The notes under the pieces were generated by a model, which had not been told where the DNA came from, made no database searches, and was given only the letters and a program-made list of their open reading frames with translations. This document shows positions 17,764 through 28,987 of a DNA stretch of 64,000 nt, one piece after another. The stretch comes from Dokdonella sp. (GTDB taxonomy: Bacteria; Pseudomonadota; Gammaproteobacteria; Xanthomonadales; Rhodanobacteraceae): NCBI RefSeq assembly GCF_019634775.1, contig NZ_JAHCAS010000001.1, positions 186,001 to 250,000 of the forward strand, read 5' to 3'. Every line of letters begins with the position of its first letter. The first letter of the stretch is position 1. The position numbers were made by a program, and so were the translations under genes.

Positions 17764-17792
17764 CCTCTGAGCGCCGCCGTCGGACCACCCTG

Positions 17793-17818
17793 ACGCCCGG
17801 CCCTGACCGGGCGTTTTC
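17793..17818 (+). terminator. Rho-independent terminator after the sigma/anti-sigma pair
   Basis: An ACGCCCGG / CCGGGCGT stem with a six-base loop is followed by TTTC, 30 bp after the stop. It lies just before the end of the convergent prfC gene. Confidence 0.75.
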
Positions 17819-17834
17819 ATTGCGGCGCGCCCGA

Positions 17835-19436
<1,602 letters not shown>

Positions 19437-19599
19437 GGTCGGTCGGGCTTCGTCGCGGCACGAGCGCGCCGCGGGGCGCGCATTGTACGCGAAGGCAACC
19501 GAAGACGATGCGCCGAAATGCGCTGAGCCACACACCGAAGCTGACGGTGCCCATCCGCTGCAAACCGCATTGGACGGGCACCCGGCATCAGTGACCCGA

Positions 19600-20880
19600 T
19601 CACCCGCCGCCGACATTGATCTCGTCGAGCACGGGGACGCCGGCACGGTCCGCGTCGATTCCCGCCCCACCCTTCGGTGAGGCGAATTTCACCGGCACAA
19701 TGACTTCACTCTCGACGGCCTTGCCGTCCTGCATCGAGGGCTGGAACTTCCACTTCAAAACAGCGGCGCTGCTCGCTTCCACCAGCTTCGCGAAATCACC
19801 CGAAACCGGCTCCGCCGATTCGGTCCGCACGTGCGAGACATTCAGCACGCTGCCGTCCGTACCGACGCGCACGCGCAGGAGGACCATGCCCTCGAGCGGG
19901 TTGCCGGATGCATCGACCGGATGCTGTGGCGGGCTGAGACGCGCGTACCCGGCAGGGCTCGCGCTCGATGCGGCCGGCTGCGCCGGTTGCGCGGCCCAGG
20001 CGACGCAGGCCGCGACACCGGCGAACACGGTAATGGCCAATACGCCGGCACGTTGCAGCGCTCGACTCGGCAGGGGGTGCTTGAGCATGGCGATTCTCTC
20101 CTTCAGGACATGGGTGCCGGTCCAGTGGCAGCCGGCCGGTGGGGTGGGAAATGCATTCGGCACGGCGGCGAGCTGGGTCTTCAGCATCGCCTCCGCATAG
20201 CGCCGCCGCGCCTGTGGAAATCGCGCGAGCACGGCCGCGTCGCAGGCGAGTTCCTGGTCGATGCGCATGCGGCCGGCGGCATAGTGGATCAGCGGGTTGA
20301 ACCAGTTCAGGGCGCGCAAGAAGGTAGCGACCGCATTGACGCGAGTGTCGCCGCGTTCGAGATGCACCTGCTCGTGGGCGAGGACCAGTTCACGTTCGGC
20401 CGGCGACCAGCGCGCCTCGAAGTCGCGGGGCAAAACGATGCGCGGTTGCCAGAAACCGATCACGGCCGGTCCGCTCATGTCTGCTTCGCCGCGCAGAATG
20501 CCGGCCTTCGCATCAATGCACCGCGGCGGGCGCCCGAGGCGCCGTCCGTAGCGGAGCTGCTGGATGACGAAGAACGCGAGCACGCCGAGCACGCCGAGCA
20601 GCCAGACCGGAATCAGCACGAGACGCACGTCGAAGGCCTCGGCCGGAACGCCGGCAGCCGCCGCTGCACCCGCGTGCAGGGCCGCGACCGACACGGGCGG
20701 CGCGGCAGGCCCCGGCAGCAGCAGCGCCAGCGCGGCGAACGGTACGACCTGCCAGGCCAGGTAGGCGATGCGTGCGCCGAAACTCCGGCGCAGCGGCAGG
20801 CGCACGAGCAACAGGAGCGCAGCCAACGCACTGGTCGCCAATGACATTCCGAGCAACGCATCCCAGGCTTCAGCGATCAT
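19600..20880 (-). CDS. M56 (BlaR1-like) membrane metallopeptidase with C-terminal TonB domain
   Basis: 426 residues. Membrane helices lie at about 10-30, 40-57 and 86-107. The M56 zinc site HEQVH is at 169-173, followed by the third-ligand region [17 protein letters not shown]. After a last membrane helix (about 285-302) comes a Pro-rich linker, and then a TonB C-terminal-like domain ([20 protein letters not shown] to PVKFAS). BlaR1-type sensors cleave their cognate BlaI repressor when they detect a ligand, and the blaI-like gene overlaps this start by 11 bp. The TonB-like periplasmic domain replaces the penicillin-binding sensor, so the signal is probably not a beta-lactam. Confidence 0.88.
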   Translation of the reverse strand: MIAEAWDALLGMSLATSALAALLLLVRLPLRRSFGARIAYLAWQVVPFAALALLLPGPAAPPVSVAALHAGAAAAAGVPAEAFDVRLVLIPVWLLGVLGVLAFFVIQQLRYGRRLGRPPRCIDAKAGILRGEADMSGPAVIGFWQPRIVLPRDFEARWSPAERELVLAHEQVHLERGDTRVNAVATFLRALNWFNPLIHYAAGRMRIDQELACDAAVLARFPQARRRYAEAMLKTQLAAVPNAFPTPPAGCHWTGTHVLKERIAMLKHPLPSRALQRAGVLAITVFAGVAACVAWAAQPAQPAASSASPAGYARLSPPQHPVDASGNPLEGMVLLRVRVGTDGSVLNVSHVRTESAEPVSGDFAKLVEASSAAVLKWKFQPSMQDGKAVESEVIVPVKFASPKGGAGIDADRAGVPVLDEINVGGG

Positions 20881-21238
20881 CGTCGAGTTCCTCGATCAGG
20901 GCGCGCAGTTCGGCGATGTCTTTCTTCGTCAGCTTGCGACGCTCGGAGAAGTGCGCCACGAGCGGCGCCACGCGGCCGTCGAACAAGCGGTCGAGCAGGC
21001 TCTTGCTGGTCGCATGCACGTAGTCGCCACGCCTGAGCAGCGGCCGGTAGAGGTAGCGCCGCCCGTCGCGCTCGGCGGCGATCGCCTTCTTCCCCAGCAG
21101 GCGGTTGAGCAGGGTCTTGACCGTGGCTTCCTGCCAGCCCTGCGCTTCTGCGGTGGCCGCCACTATGTCCTCGGCGGCGAGCGGGCTCGAGCGCCACAGG
21201 ACATCCATCACGACACTTTCGGCTTCGCTGATCGGCAT
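20870..21238 (-). CDS. BlaI/MecI/CopY-family repressor
   Basis: 122 residues: an N-terminal winged helix (SEAESVVMDVLWRSSPLAAE, ATVKTLLNRLLGKKAIAAER, DGRRYLYRPLL) and a C-terminal dimerisation helix region. Repressors of this family bind short palindromes in their own promoter and are cleaved by the M56 partner. Two matching palindromes lie directly upstream (21245-21282). No clear ribosome site precedes ATG 21238. Confidence 0.92.
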   Translation of the reverse strand: MPISEAESVVMDVLWRSSPLAAEDIVAATAEAQGWQEATVKTLLNRLLGKKAIAAERDGRRYLYRPLLRRGDYVHATSKSLLDRLFDGRVAPLVAHFSERRKLTKKDIAELRALIEELDDDR

Positions 21239-21244
21239 TTTCGT

Positions 21245-21282
21245 TTACGTCCGTAATCGATGGTTGATGATTACGCGTGTAA
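21245..21282 (-). promoter_or_regulatory. Paired palindromic operators of the BlaI-like repressor
   Basis: Site 1 is TTACGTCCGTAA (21245-21256) and site 2 is TTACGCGTGTAA (21271-21282), 26 bp centre to centre. Both fit the TTAC-N4-GTAA form of BlaI/CopY operators. A possible -35 box, TTTACA on the minus strand, overlaps site 2, so binding there would block transcription. Confidence 0.65.
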
Positions 21283-21382
21283 ACGATGATGTCAAGGAGA
21301 GGGCGGATTGGGGATACGAACAATCAATAGAAACGTCCCTCGCGCCGACGCGCTCCGGACCTTAGGAAATCCCGATCCCGCT

Positions 21383-22159
21383 TCAACGCTCCACGAAGGC
21401 GCGCTCGATGACGTAATCGCCCGGCGTGCCGATGCGCGGCGAGACGGCGAACCCGCGTTCGTCCAGCAGGGAGCTCAGCGAGGCAAGCATGGCGGGGCTG
21501 CCGCAGATCATCGCGCGGTCGTGGGCCGGGTCGAGCGGCGGCAGGCCGATGTCGGCGTTGAGCTTGCCGCTGGCGAGCAACTGGTCGAGGCGGCCGCTGT
21601 TGCGGAAGGCCTCGCGCGTGACGGTCGGGTAGTAGACGAGCTTCTCGCGCACGGCCTCGCCGAAATATTCGTGGTTCGGCAATTCCTTTTCGAAAAAGTC
21701 GCGATAGGCGAGATCGGCGACTTCACGCACGCCGTGGGTGACGATGACCTTGTCGAATCGTTCCCAGGTTTCCGGATCGCGCGCAATCGACAGGAAAGGG
21801 GCAAGTCCCGTACCGGTCGAAAGCAGGTACAGATGCCTGCCGGGCTTGAGGTCCTGCAGCAGCAGCGTGCCCGTCGGCTTGGAGCCGATCAGGATCTCGT
21901 CGCCGACCTGAACGTGCTGGAGGCGCGAGGTCAACGGACCGTTCTGCACCTTGATGCTGAAGAACTCGAGGTGTTCCTCGTAGTTCGCGCTGGCGATGCT
22001 GTAGGCGCGCAGCAGCGGACGCCCGTCGACGAGGAGGCCGATCATGATGAACTGGCCGTTCTCGAAGCGCAGGCCGGCGTCGCGCGTGGTGATGAAACTG
22101 AAGAGGTGCGCGTTCCAGTGACGGATGGCGATCACTCGTTCGGTGTTGAAGGCAGCCAC
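21383..22159 (-). CDS. fpr: Ferredoxin--NADP reductase
   Basis: 258 residues, the usual size of bacterial class I Fpr. It moves electrons between NADP(H) and ferredoxin or flavodoxin through FAD. The FAD-binding motif is RAYSIASANYEE, the NADP-binding motifs are LLSTGTGLAPFLS and AMICGSPAM, and the C-terminus is YVIERAFVER. I choose GTG 22159, preceded by AGGTGA, because it gives the family length. An in-frame TTG at 22183 would add eight residues. Confidence 0.95.
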   Translation of the reverse strand: MAAFNTERVIAIRHWNAHLFSFITTRDAGLRFENGQFIMIGLLVDGRPLLRAYSIASANYEEHLEFFSIKVQNGPLTSRLQHVQVGDEILIGSKPTGTLLLQDLKPGRHLYLLSTGTGLAPFLSIARDPETWERFDKVIVTHGVREVADLAYRDFFEKELPNHEYFGEAVREKLVYYPTVTREAFRNSGRLDQLLASGKLNADIGLPPLDPAHDRAMICGSPAMLASLSSLLDERGFAVSPRIGTPGDYVIERAFVER

Positions 22160-22288
22160 GGATTCACCTGTACACGGATTCAACGGCGCTCGGGCGCGTC
22201 AGCCCATTGTCGACGGCCGCGATCCGCGCGGTTTGGCGAGGATCAAGCCGGCGCCGCGCGAGCCGCGGCGCAAAGTCGCAGCACCGAG

Positions 22289-24286
22289 TCAACGCAACGC
22301 AAGGGCCGCGTCGGCGACCTGTTCGGCGGTAATGCCGAAATGGCGGTAGAGCGCATCGGCCGGCGCGGACGCACCGAACGAGTCGATGCCGATGATCGCG
22401 CCGTCGAGGCCGACGTACTTGCGCCAGAAATCGGTGATGCCGGCCTCGACGGCGACACGCTTGCGGCACCACGATGGCAATACGCCCTCGCGGTACTCGA
22501 CCGGTTGTGCATCAAACACATTGGTCGAGGGCATCGAGACGACGCGTGCGGCGACGCCGCGATCGGCAAGGATGCGCATGGCCTGCATGGCGACTTCGAC
22601 CTCGGAGCCGGTCGCCATCAGGATCACTTCGAACGTCGCACCGGGTGGATCGGACAGCACGTAGCCGCCGCGCGCGATGGTGGCGACCTGGTCGGCGTCG
22701 CGCGCCTGATGGACGAGATTCTGCCGCGAGAACACCAGGCACGATGGCCCGGTCGAGCGCTCGATCGCGGCCTTCCAGGCAACCGCCGATTCAACCGCGT
22801 CGCAGGGACGCCAGACGATGTTGTTCGGGATGTAGCGCAGGCTGGCTATGTGTTCGACCGGCTGGTGGGTTGGACCGTCCTCGCCGAGGCCGATCGAATC
22901 GTGGGTGTAGACGTGAATGGCGCGCGTCGGGATCAGCGCGCTCATGCGCACCGCGTTGCGCGCATAGTCGGAGAACACGAGGAAGGTCGCATCGTACGGG
23001 ATGAAGCCGCCATGCAGGGCGAGGCCGTTGGCGATCGCGCTCATGCCGAACTCGCGCACGCCGTAGTAGACGTAGTTGGCCGAGGCGTCGCCGGAATTGA
23101 CGTCCTTCGAGCCCTTCCAGATCGTCAGGTTCGAGCCGGCGAGATCAGCCGAGCCGCCGATCAGCTCGGGCAGCAGCGGTGCGTATGCATCGAGCGCCAT
23201 CTGCGAGGCCTTGCGCGAGGCCACGACCGGGCCCTCGGCTTGCAACCTCGCGATCCATGCCTCGGCGGCGGCGGCGAAACCGGCCGGCAGTTCGCCACGC
23301 TGGCGACGCTCGAACTCATCGGCGAGTTCCGGATGCGCTGCGCGGTAGCGCTCAAACAACCCATTCCATGCCGCCTCTCGCGCGGCACCCTGCGCACGCG
23401 CGTTCCAGCCCGCGTAGATCTGCTCGGGCACCACGAAGGGCGCGTGCGCCCAGCCAAGGCGTTCGCGCGCACCGGCGATCTCGTCCTTGCCGAGCGGTGC
23501 GCCGTGGCAGGCTTCCTTGCCGGCCTTGGTTGGCGCACCGAAGCCGATCACGGTACGCGCACAAATCAGGGAGGGCTTGCCGCTGACGGCCTGCGCCTCG
23601 CGCAGCGCGGCCGCGATTGCCGCCGGATCGTGGCCATCGACGCCGCGCACGACATGCCAGCCATAGGCCTCGAAACGTGCCGGCGTGTCGTCGGTGAACC
23701 AGCCATGCACTTCGCCGTCGATCGAGATGCCGTTGTCGTCCCAGATCGCGGTGAGCTTGCCGAGGCCGAGCGTGCCGGCCAGCGAGGCAGCCTCGTGCGA
23801 AATGCCTTCCATCAGGCAGCCGTCACCCATGAACACGATGGTGTTGTGGTCGACGACAGCGAAGCCTTCACGGTTGAAGCGTGCAGCCAGCACCTTTTCC
23901 GCCAACGCCATGCCGACCGCGTTGGCGAGGCCCTGGCCGAGTGGACCGGTGGTCGTTTCCACTCCCGGCGTTTCGCTGGCTTCCGGATGACCGGCGGTCT
24001 TCGAGTGCAACTGACGGAAGCGCTTGAGCTCGTCGATCGACAGGTCGTAGCCGGACAGATGCAGCAACGCGTAGAGCAGCATCGACCCATGCCCGTTGGA
24101 CAGCACGAAGCGGTCGCGATTCGCCCATTTCGGATTGGCCGGGTTGTGGCGCAGGAAGTCGTTCCAGACCACCTCGGCAATGTCGGCCATGCCCATCGGC
24201 ATGCCCGGATGGCCTGATTTCGCGGCCTCGACCGCATCCATGGCCAGCGCGCGGATGGCGTTGGCGAGTTCTTGACGGCTCGTCAT
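22289..24286 (-). CDS. tkt: Transketolase
   Basis: 665 residues, full length. This thiamine-diphosphate enzyme transfers two-carbon units in the pentose phosphate pathway. It shows [19 protein letters not shown], the ThDP motif [32 protein letters not shown] and, in the second domain, [21 protein letters not shown] 24286 ([18 protein letters not shown]) is the standard start. It is upstream of fpr on the same strand but 130 bp apart, so co-transcription is uncertain. Confidence 0.97.
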   Translation of the reverse strand: MTSRQELANAIRALAMDAVEAAKSGHPGMPMGMADIAEVVWNDFLRHNPANPKWANRDRFVLSNGHGSMLLYALLHLSGYDLSIDELKRFRQLHSKTAGHPEASETPGVETTTGPLGQGLANAVGMALAEKVLAARFNREGFAVVDHNTIVFMGDGCLMEGISHEAASLAGTLGLGKLTAIWDDNGISIDGEVHGWFTDDTPARFEAYGWHVVRGVDGHDPAAIAAALREAQAVSGKPSLICARTVIGFGAPTKAGKEACHGAPLGKDEIAGARERLGWAHAPFVVPEQIYAGWNARAQGAAREAAWNGLFERYRAAHPELADEFERRQRGELPAGFAAAAEAWIARLQAEGPVVASRKASQMALDAYAPLLPELIGGSADLAGSNLTIWKGSKDVNSGDASANYVYYGVREFGMSAIANGLALHGGFIPYDATFLVFSDYARNAVRMSALIPTRAIHVYTHDSIGLGEDGPTHQPVEHIASLRYIPNNIVWRPCDAVESAVAWKAAIERSTGPSCLVFSRQNLVHQARDADQVATIARGGYVLSDPPGATFEVILMATGSEVEVAMQAMRILADRGVAARVVSMPSTNVFDAQPVEYREGVLPSWCRKRVAVEAGITDFWRKYVGLDGAIIGIDSFGASAPADALYRHFGITAEQVADAALALR

Positions 24287-24401
24287 GGGCAGCACTCGAC
24301 GGCAGGAGGGGATGCGGTCGGCCGGCGGGCGCCGCGGGGCGCGCATTGTCGCCGATACGCGCCGGCTTGTCTGCGCGCCCGTCCGGCTGCGGTGTTCTGC
24401 C

Positions 24402-25226
24402 CTATCGGGATGCCAGCCACCCCCGCGAGCCCCGCAGCCTCGCAAGCGGCCAGGCCACGCAGACGAAGACGCAGACGCCGAGCATCAGCGTGCCCGGCGA
24501 CGGCCCCGCCGGCTCGACGACGAGTGTCGGCGCATTCGACAAGGCATGGATCGCCACCGCGATCAGCAGGTTGCGCGTGGCCGCATAGACCAGCGCGAGC
24601 ACGATGCCGCTGGCGAACAGCATCAGCAGCATGCCGCCGAGGTCGGCGAAGACCGCGCCCTGGTAGACGCGGATCGGGATATGCATCAGCGCGAAGATCG
24701 CCTGCGAAGCGAACAGGGCGAGGATGGTCGCGCGGCGCGGCGGCATCACTGCGGCGAAGCGCAGACGCAGCTGCGGCCACAGGAAGGCCCGGTACAGGGT
24801 TTCCTCCATCAGCGCAGTACCGCCGAGTTGGGCGAGGACGGGGCCGAACACACGCCCCCAGCGTCCGTCCGCGACCGCCGTCGTCGGCACGGGTGGACCG
24901 CCGTGAGCCGAGATCGCGATGATCTGAAGCAGCAACCAGGCACCGACCAGGACGACCAGCGCCGGGGCGAGGTCGCGTACGCGCCAGCCGAGCGAGGCGA
25001 AATCCTGTCCGCCATGGCGCAGGGCGATCCAGACGCCGATGCCGCCGAATGTCGCCGATGCGAGCAGGGTGATCGCGATCCAGCCGCCGGTCGCCTGCTG
25101 GAGTGCGCCGAGCGCCTGCATCGGAAACCACGGCGAAACGAACAGGATCGTCAGCGCGAACTCGCAGACGAGGATGAAGGCAATGACGCCCGCGGCGGCG
25201 CGTGGTGGGCTTGTCAGATCGTGCAC
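24402..25226 (-). CDS. CPBP family intramembrane metalloprotease
   Basis: 274 residues with about eight hydrophobic segments. The glutamate motif EETLYR (EExxxR) and a later HIPIRVYQG and AIHALSNAP give the four conserved CPBP motifs. These Rce1-like proteins are membrane proteases or scaffolds. GTG 25226 is preceded by GGGAG and gives [22 protein letters not shown] 25256 is possible but has no ribosome site. Confidence 0.87.
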   Translation of the reverse strand: MHDLTSPPRAAAGVIAFILVCEFALTILFVSPWFPMQALGALQQATGGWIAITLLASATFGGIGVWIALRHGGQDFASLGWRVRDLAPALVVLVGAWLLLQIIAISAHGGPPVPTTAVADGRWGRVFGPVLAQLGGTALMEETLYRAFLWPQLRLRFAAVMPPRRATILALFASQAIFALMHIPIRVYQGAVFADLGGMLLMLFASGIVLALVYAATRNLLIAVAIHALSNAPTLVVEPAGPSPGTLMLGVCVFVCVAWPLARLRGSRGWLASR

Positions 25227-25483
25227 ACATGCGCTCCCCGCGGCCGGATGCCGCATGCATGAGGACGAAGGAATGGCGCCAAACCGCTCACGGCGCCGTA
25301 TCGACCACGCGTTCAGGCACCTGAGCATTAACTGAACCAATTGGTATTGAAAATATCCGGCTGAACCCCAGCTTGAGGGCCGTGCCGCAACGCGGGAACG
25401 ACTTCCTTCGCGACGGCATCGAAACCCGGCGTCGGCCCCCTGACGTCGACCCACTACCCCGAAAGCTGGAGCAATTTCCCATC

Positions 25484-26074
25484 ATGAAAACCGCAATCAT
25501 CGCGCTCGCCCTCGCCACCGCCGGCCTCGTCGCCGTGCCGCTCTCCGCGCATGCACAAGGTCCGGACAAGGGCGGCTTCTTCCTCAACGGTTCGGTCGGC
25601 CAGGCCAATGTCGACGATGGTCTCTACGACGACGACGACACCGCCTTCGGCGCCAATTTCGGCTACCGCTGGTCGGTCGGCCCCGGCGCTGCCTTCGGCA
25701 TCGAGGGTGGCTACCAGAACCTCGGCGAGTGGTCACCGAAGGCAAGCCGCGTCCCGTCCGGCACGCTGGCCGGCAAGGCCGAAGTGAAGGGCTGGACGGC
25801 CGGCGTGAACGGCCATTTCAATGTCAGCGACAACTGGTACATCAGCGGCCGCGCGGGCCTGTTCCGCGCCGACGTCACCGGTGACTACCTCGCCGCCGGC
25901 GTGCCTGCATACGTCAACGACACCAGCAACAAGTGGTACGCAGGCGCCGGCTTCGGCTACGACTTCAGCAACAACCTGAGCGTCGGCCTCGCCTGGGACC
26001 ACTACGAAGTCGACCGGAAGAACCTCGACCTCAATACCGACGTGATCTCCGTCACCGGCGAAGTCCGCTTCTAA
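25484..26074 (+). CDS. Outer-membrane beta-barrel protein (OmpA/OprF-like barrel)
   Basis: 196 residues with a clear signal peptide (MKTAIIALALATAGLVAVPL, cleavage after AHA). Alternating strands rich in Gly, Tyr and Trp follow (FGANFGYRWSVGPGAAFGIE, WYISGRAGLFRADVTG, WYAGAGFGYDFSNNLSVGLA), ending VTGEVRF with the C-terminal Phe used for BAM recognition. The size suits an eight-stranded barrel. There is no peptidoglycan-binding domain. The role is unknown. Confidence 0.88.
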   Translation: MKTAIIALALATAGLVAVPLSAHAQGPDKGGFFLNGSVGQANVDDGLYDDDDTAFGANFGYRWSVGPGAAFGIEGGYQNLGEWSPKASRVPSGTLAGKAEVKGWTAGVNGHFNVSDNWYISGRAGLFRADVTGDYLAAGVPAYVNDTSNKWYAGAGFGYDFSNNLSVGLAWDHYEVDRKNLDLNTDVISVTGEVRF

Positions 26075-26118
26075 GCTTCATCCCTCCGTCCACCACAGGG
26101 CATGGAACGCCTTGCCAC

Positions 26119-26145
26119 GCCGGCCCGGAAACGGGCCGGCTTTTT
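26119..26145 (+). terminator. Rho-independent terminator of the barrel-protein gene
   Basis: A GCCGGCCCG / CGGGCCGGC stem with a GAAA loop is followed by TTTTT. Confidence 0.92.
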
Positions 26146-26206
26146 GTTGCGCGTCGCCTGGACGCCTGAACACGCTCACCGTAGCGGGCTCCTACCGCGA
26201 GATTCG

Positions 26207-28987
26207 TCAGCGCCAGGTGTCGAGCCTGCTGCGCAAGGGAGCGCCCTCGACGAAGGCGGCATCGGCGATCGGGCGGAGTTGCGCCACGAGTTCACGCGCC
26301 TCGTCGGCTTCGCCGCTGCGCGCGAGCGCGGTCGCGTAAAGCACGCCGGCTTCGACGATCAGCGGATGCGACTCGCCCCATTGCGCGCGGGAAAGCTCCC
26401 AAGCCTCGCGCGCCGCGTTGCGTGCGGCTGCGGTATCGCTGCGGGCCAGGGCCAGGCGCGCATCGGTGCGTGCCAGCAACAGGCGCCAGGTCCGGTGCTC
26501 CGAAGCCGGTTCGGCCATCGCCGCGCGCAATGCCTGCGCTTCACCGAGGCGTTGGCGTCCAAGCAGGCCTTCGATCGCTACCGCCTCGGCCTTGGCGGTC
26601 TGGAAGTTCGCCTCGCCGAAGCGGCGCCGATACTCCGCCAGCACGTGTTCAAGCGGACCGGCAGCCTCGTCGTGGCGGCCGGCCTTCGTCGCCGCGCGCG
26701 CGAGGTTGTACTCGGCACGCAGCACGATGGAACTGTCGGGATCCTGGGTGCGTAGACGCAGTGCGAGCGACTCGCGGAACAGCGGCAGGGCCGCGACCAG
26801 ATCACCCATGTCCTCGTACGCGGAGGCGAGGTTGTTGAGCGGCAACGCGCGGCTTGCGTTGCGCTGGCCATCCCCCTCCATGCGCCCGTGCACGGCGAGC
26901 GCCTCGCGGTACTCGACCGCTGCATCGGCAAAACGGCCGAGGTCGTGCAGCTGCGAGCCAAGCTCGTTGTAACCGACCGCAAGATGTTCGCTCGCATCGC
27001 CATACAGCTCATGCGCAAGGGTGACGTTCTCACGCAGGATCGCAAGGGCTTCATCGTGTCGGCCGACCTGACCAAGCGCATTGGCGTAGTTGTCGAGCGA
27101 GCTCTGGTACTCGGGATGATGCTCGCCGACGCGCGCACGCTTGATCGCCAGCGCCTGTCGGTAAAGTTCGACCGCGCCGGCATTGTCACCCCGGGAAGAG
27201 GCGACGAGACCGAGATTGTGCAGCGTCGAGGCGACATTCAGGCTGTCCGCGCCGAGTTCGCGCGTGCGAATCGCCAACGAACGGCGCAGCAACGGCTCGG
27301 CCTGGTCGGCATGGCCACCCTGCTCGAGGATGATGCCCAGCGTGTTCAGCGCATCGGCCATGTCGAGCGAATCAGGCGCGGCATGCGCCTCGCGCAGGCG
27401 CAGTGACTCGCGCGCCGCAGCCTCGGCCTCGCTGGCCGGAAACTTGTTGTTCGAATAGACGACGGCGAGTTGGCTGAGCGTCGCCGCCGCCGCAAGCGGA
27501 TCGTCCACGCGCGGATCGAGGTGCAGCGCGATTGCCTGGCGGAACAGCTCGACCGTGCGTGCAGGCTCGCCGATCGAGCGGTAGGCATTGCCGAGCACGT
27601 CGAGCAGGTGTGCCTTGACGCGTGGCGCGTCACCGAGTTCGTTCTCGATGCGTTTGGCACCCTCGTCGAGCACGTCGCGCGCACTGAGGTCGCGCCGCTG
27701 ACGCAACTTGGGATTCGATACATTGAACACCGACACCAGGAACTCGCTGACCTGTGCCGCCGTGTTCGCCTGCACGGTCGCCTCGCGCTCGGCAACGAGC
27801 GCGCGGTCGCGTTCGGCGGCGAGCCGCCAGGTAAACATGCCGGCCAGGGCGATGAGCAGCATGGCCACCGCAGCCACGGGCCAGCGACGGCGCAGCAGGC
27901 GCGAAGCGCGGTAGGAAACGGTCTGCGGTCGTGCCAACACCGGGCGATGTGCGCGATGACGTTCGATGTCGTCGGCCAAGGCCCGTGCCGACACGTAACG
28001 AGCCTCTGCCGCATGTGCGGTCGCGCGCTGCACGATCGCATCGAGATCGCCGCGTAGCCGGCCTGCCCATGGCACATCGCGGGCGAGCGCACTCGGCCGC
28101 GCGATCGCCTGGCCGAGCAGGGTGATGGTGTGGTCGTCGGCATCGAGCCGTGCACGCCGGCAGGCAATCAGTTCGAACAGGATGAGGCCGAGCGAATAGA
28201 CGTCGCTCGCAGTCGATACCGTCTCGCGGCGCAACTGCTCGGGACTCGCGTAGCGCGGCGTGACCCAGGCGCTCGCTGCACGCTGTTCCTCGACCGTGGC
28301 TCCGGCATCGAGGGCACGGGCAACCCCGAAGTCGAGGAGGATCGGAACGCCGTCCGCGCGCACGAGCACGTTCGACGGTTTCAGGTCACAATGCACGATG
28401 AAGCGCGAATGGGCGAACTCGACAGCCTTGCAGACATCGATGAACAGGGCCAGGCGCGCAGCGAGACCGAGTGCCTGCTCGCGGCAGTAACGGTCGATCG
28501 GCACGCCGTCGACGTGTTCCATGACGAAATAAGGCTGCCCACCGGGTGTCGCGCCACCATCGAGCAAGCGTGCGATGTTCGGATGCTGCAAGGTGGCGAG
28601 GATCTGCCGCTCGCGCGCGAAGTGCACGAACGTCTCCGGCGACGGGATGCCACGGATCAACTTGATCGCCGCGCGCTGGTCAAAGTGGCCGTCGGCACGT
28701 TCGGCGAGATAGACCGCACCCATGCCGCCGACGCCGAGCTCGTCGACGAGGCGCCAGGCGCCGAGCACGTCGCCGACACCGAGTTCGGACGACCCGATCC
28801 CGGCTCCCGGTACCGGCGACCCGAGCGCCGAGGTCGCTGCATCGGCGGCCAGCCAGGCATCGACCTCGGCGATCAGCAGCGGATCGGCGCCGAGTTCGAG
28901 CAGGCGCGCGTGGCGTGCCGTGGCCGGCAGGTCACGCACCGCGCCGAACAAGCGGCGCACGGTCGCCGCATGCGTGTCACGGCTCAT
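26207..28987 (-). CDS. Membrane Ser/Thr protein kinase with C-terminal TPR-like repeats
   Basis: 926 residues. The kinase domain (about 77-345) shows G-loop GVGGMGAV (85-92), Lys109 in AAIKLIRG, catalytic HCDLKPSN with D201 (Cys in place of the usual Arg of HRD) and DFG at 219-221. A single membrane helix follows (about 369-387, WPVAAVAMLLIALAGMFTW). A long helical region resembling tetratricopeptide repeats (about 440-800) has many lines like AEPLLRRSLAIRTRELG and ALPLFRESLALRLRT. Kinases of this plan are common in Xanthomonadales and often have adjacent targets. Its start overlaps the end of the DUF2961 gene by 11 bp, so the two are translationally coupled. Confidence 0.9.
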   Translation of the reverse strand: MSRDTHAATVRRLFGAVRDLPATARHARLLELGADPLLIAEVDAWLAADAATSALGSPVPGAGIGSSELGVGDVLGAWRLVDELGVGGMGAVYLAERADGHFDQRAAIKLIRGIPSPETFVHFARERQILATLQHPNIARLLDGGATPGGQPYFVMEHVDGVPIDRYCREQALGLAARLALFIDVCKAVEFAHSRFIVHCDLKPSNVLVRADGVPILLDFGVARALDAGATVEEQRAASAWVTPRYASPEQLRRETVSTASDVYSLGLILFELIACRRARLDADDHTITLLGQAIARPSALARDVPWAGRLRGDLDAIVQRATAHAAEARYVSARALADDIERHRAHRPVLARPQTVSYRASRLLRRRWPVAAVAMLLIALAGMFTWRLAAERDRALVAEREATVQANTAAQVSEFLVSVFNVSNPKLRQRRDLSARDVLDEGAKRIENELGDAPRVKAHLLDVLGNAYRSIGEPARTVELFRQAIALHLDPRVDDPLAAAATLSQLAVVYSNNKFPASEAEAAARESLRLREAHAAPDSLDMADALNTLGIILEQGGHADQAEPLLRRSLAIRTRELGADSLNVASTLHNLGLVASSRGDNAGAVELYRQALAIKRARVGEHHPEYQSSLDNYANALGQVGRHDEALAILRENVTLAHELYGDASEHLAVGYNELGSQLHDLGRFADAAVEYREALAVHGRMEGDGQRNASRALPLNNLASAYEDMGDLVAALPLFRESLALRLRTQDPDSSIVLRAEYNLARAATKAGRHDEAAGPLEHVLAEYRRRFGEANFQTAKAEAVAIEGLLGRQRLGEAQALRAAMAEPASEHRTWRLLLARTDARLALARSDTAAARNAAREAWELSRAQWGESHPLIVEAGVLYATALARSGEADEARELVAQLRPIADAAFVEGAPLRSRLDTWR

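Noticed and set aside
21308..24217. A 969-codon plus-strand frame opposite fpr and transketolase
   Set aside because: The minus strand has full, typical Fpr and transketolase; the plus frame has no recognisable domain.
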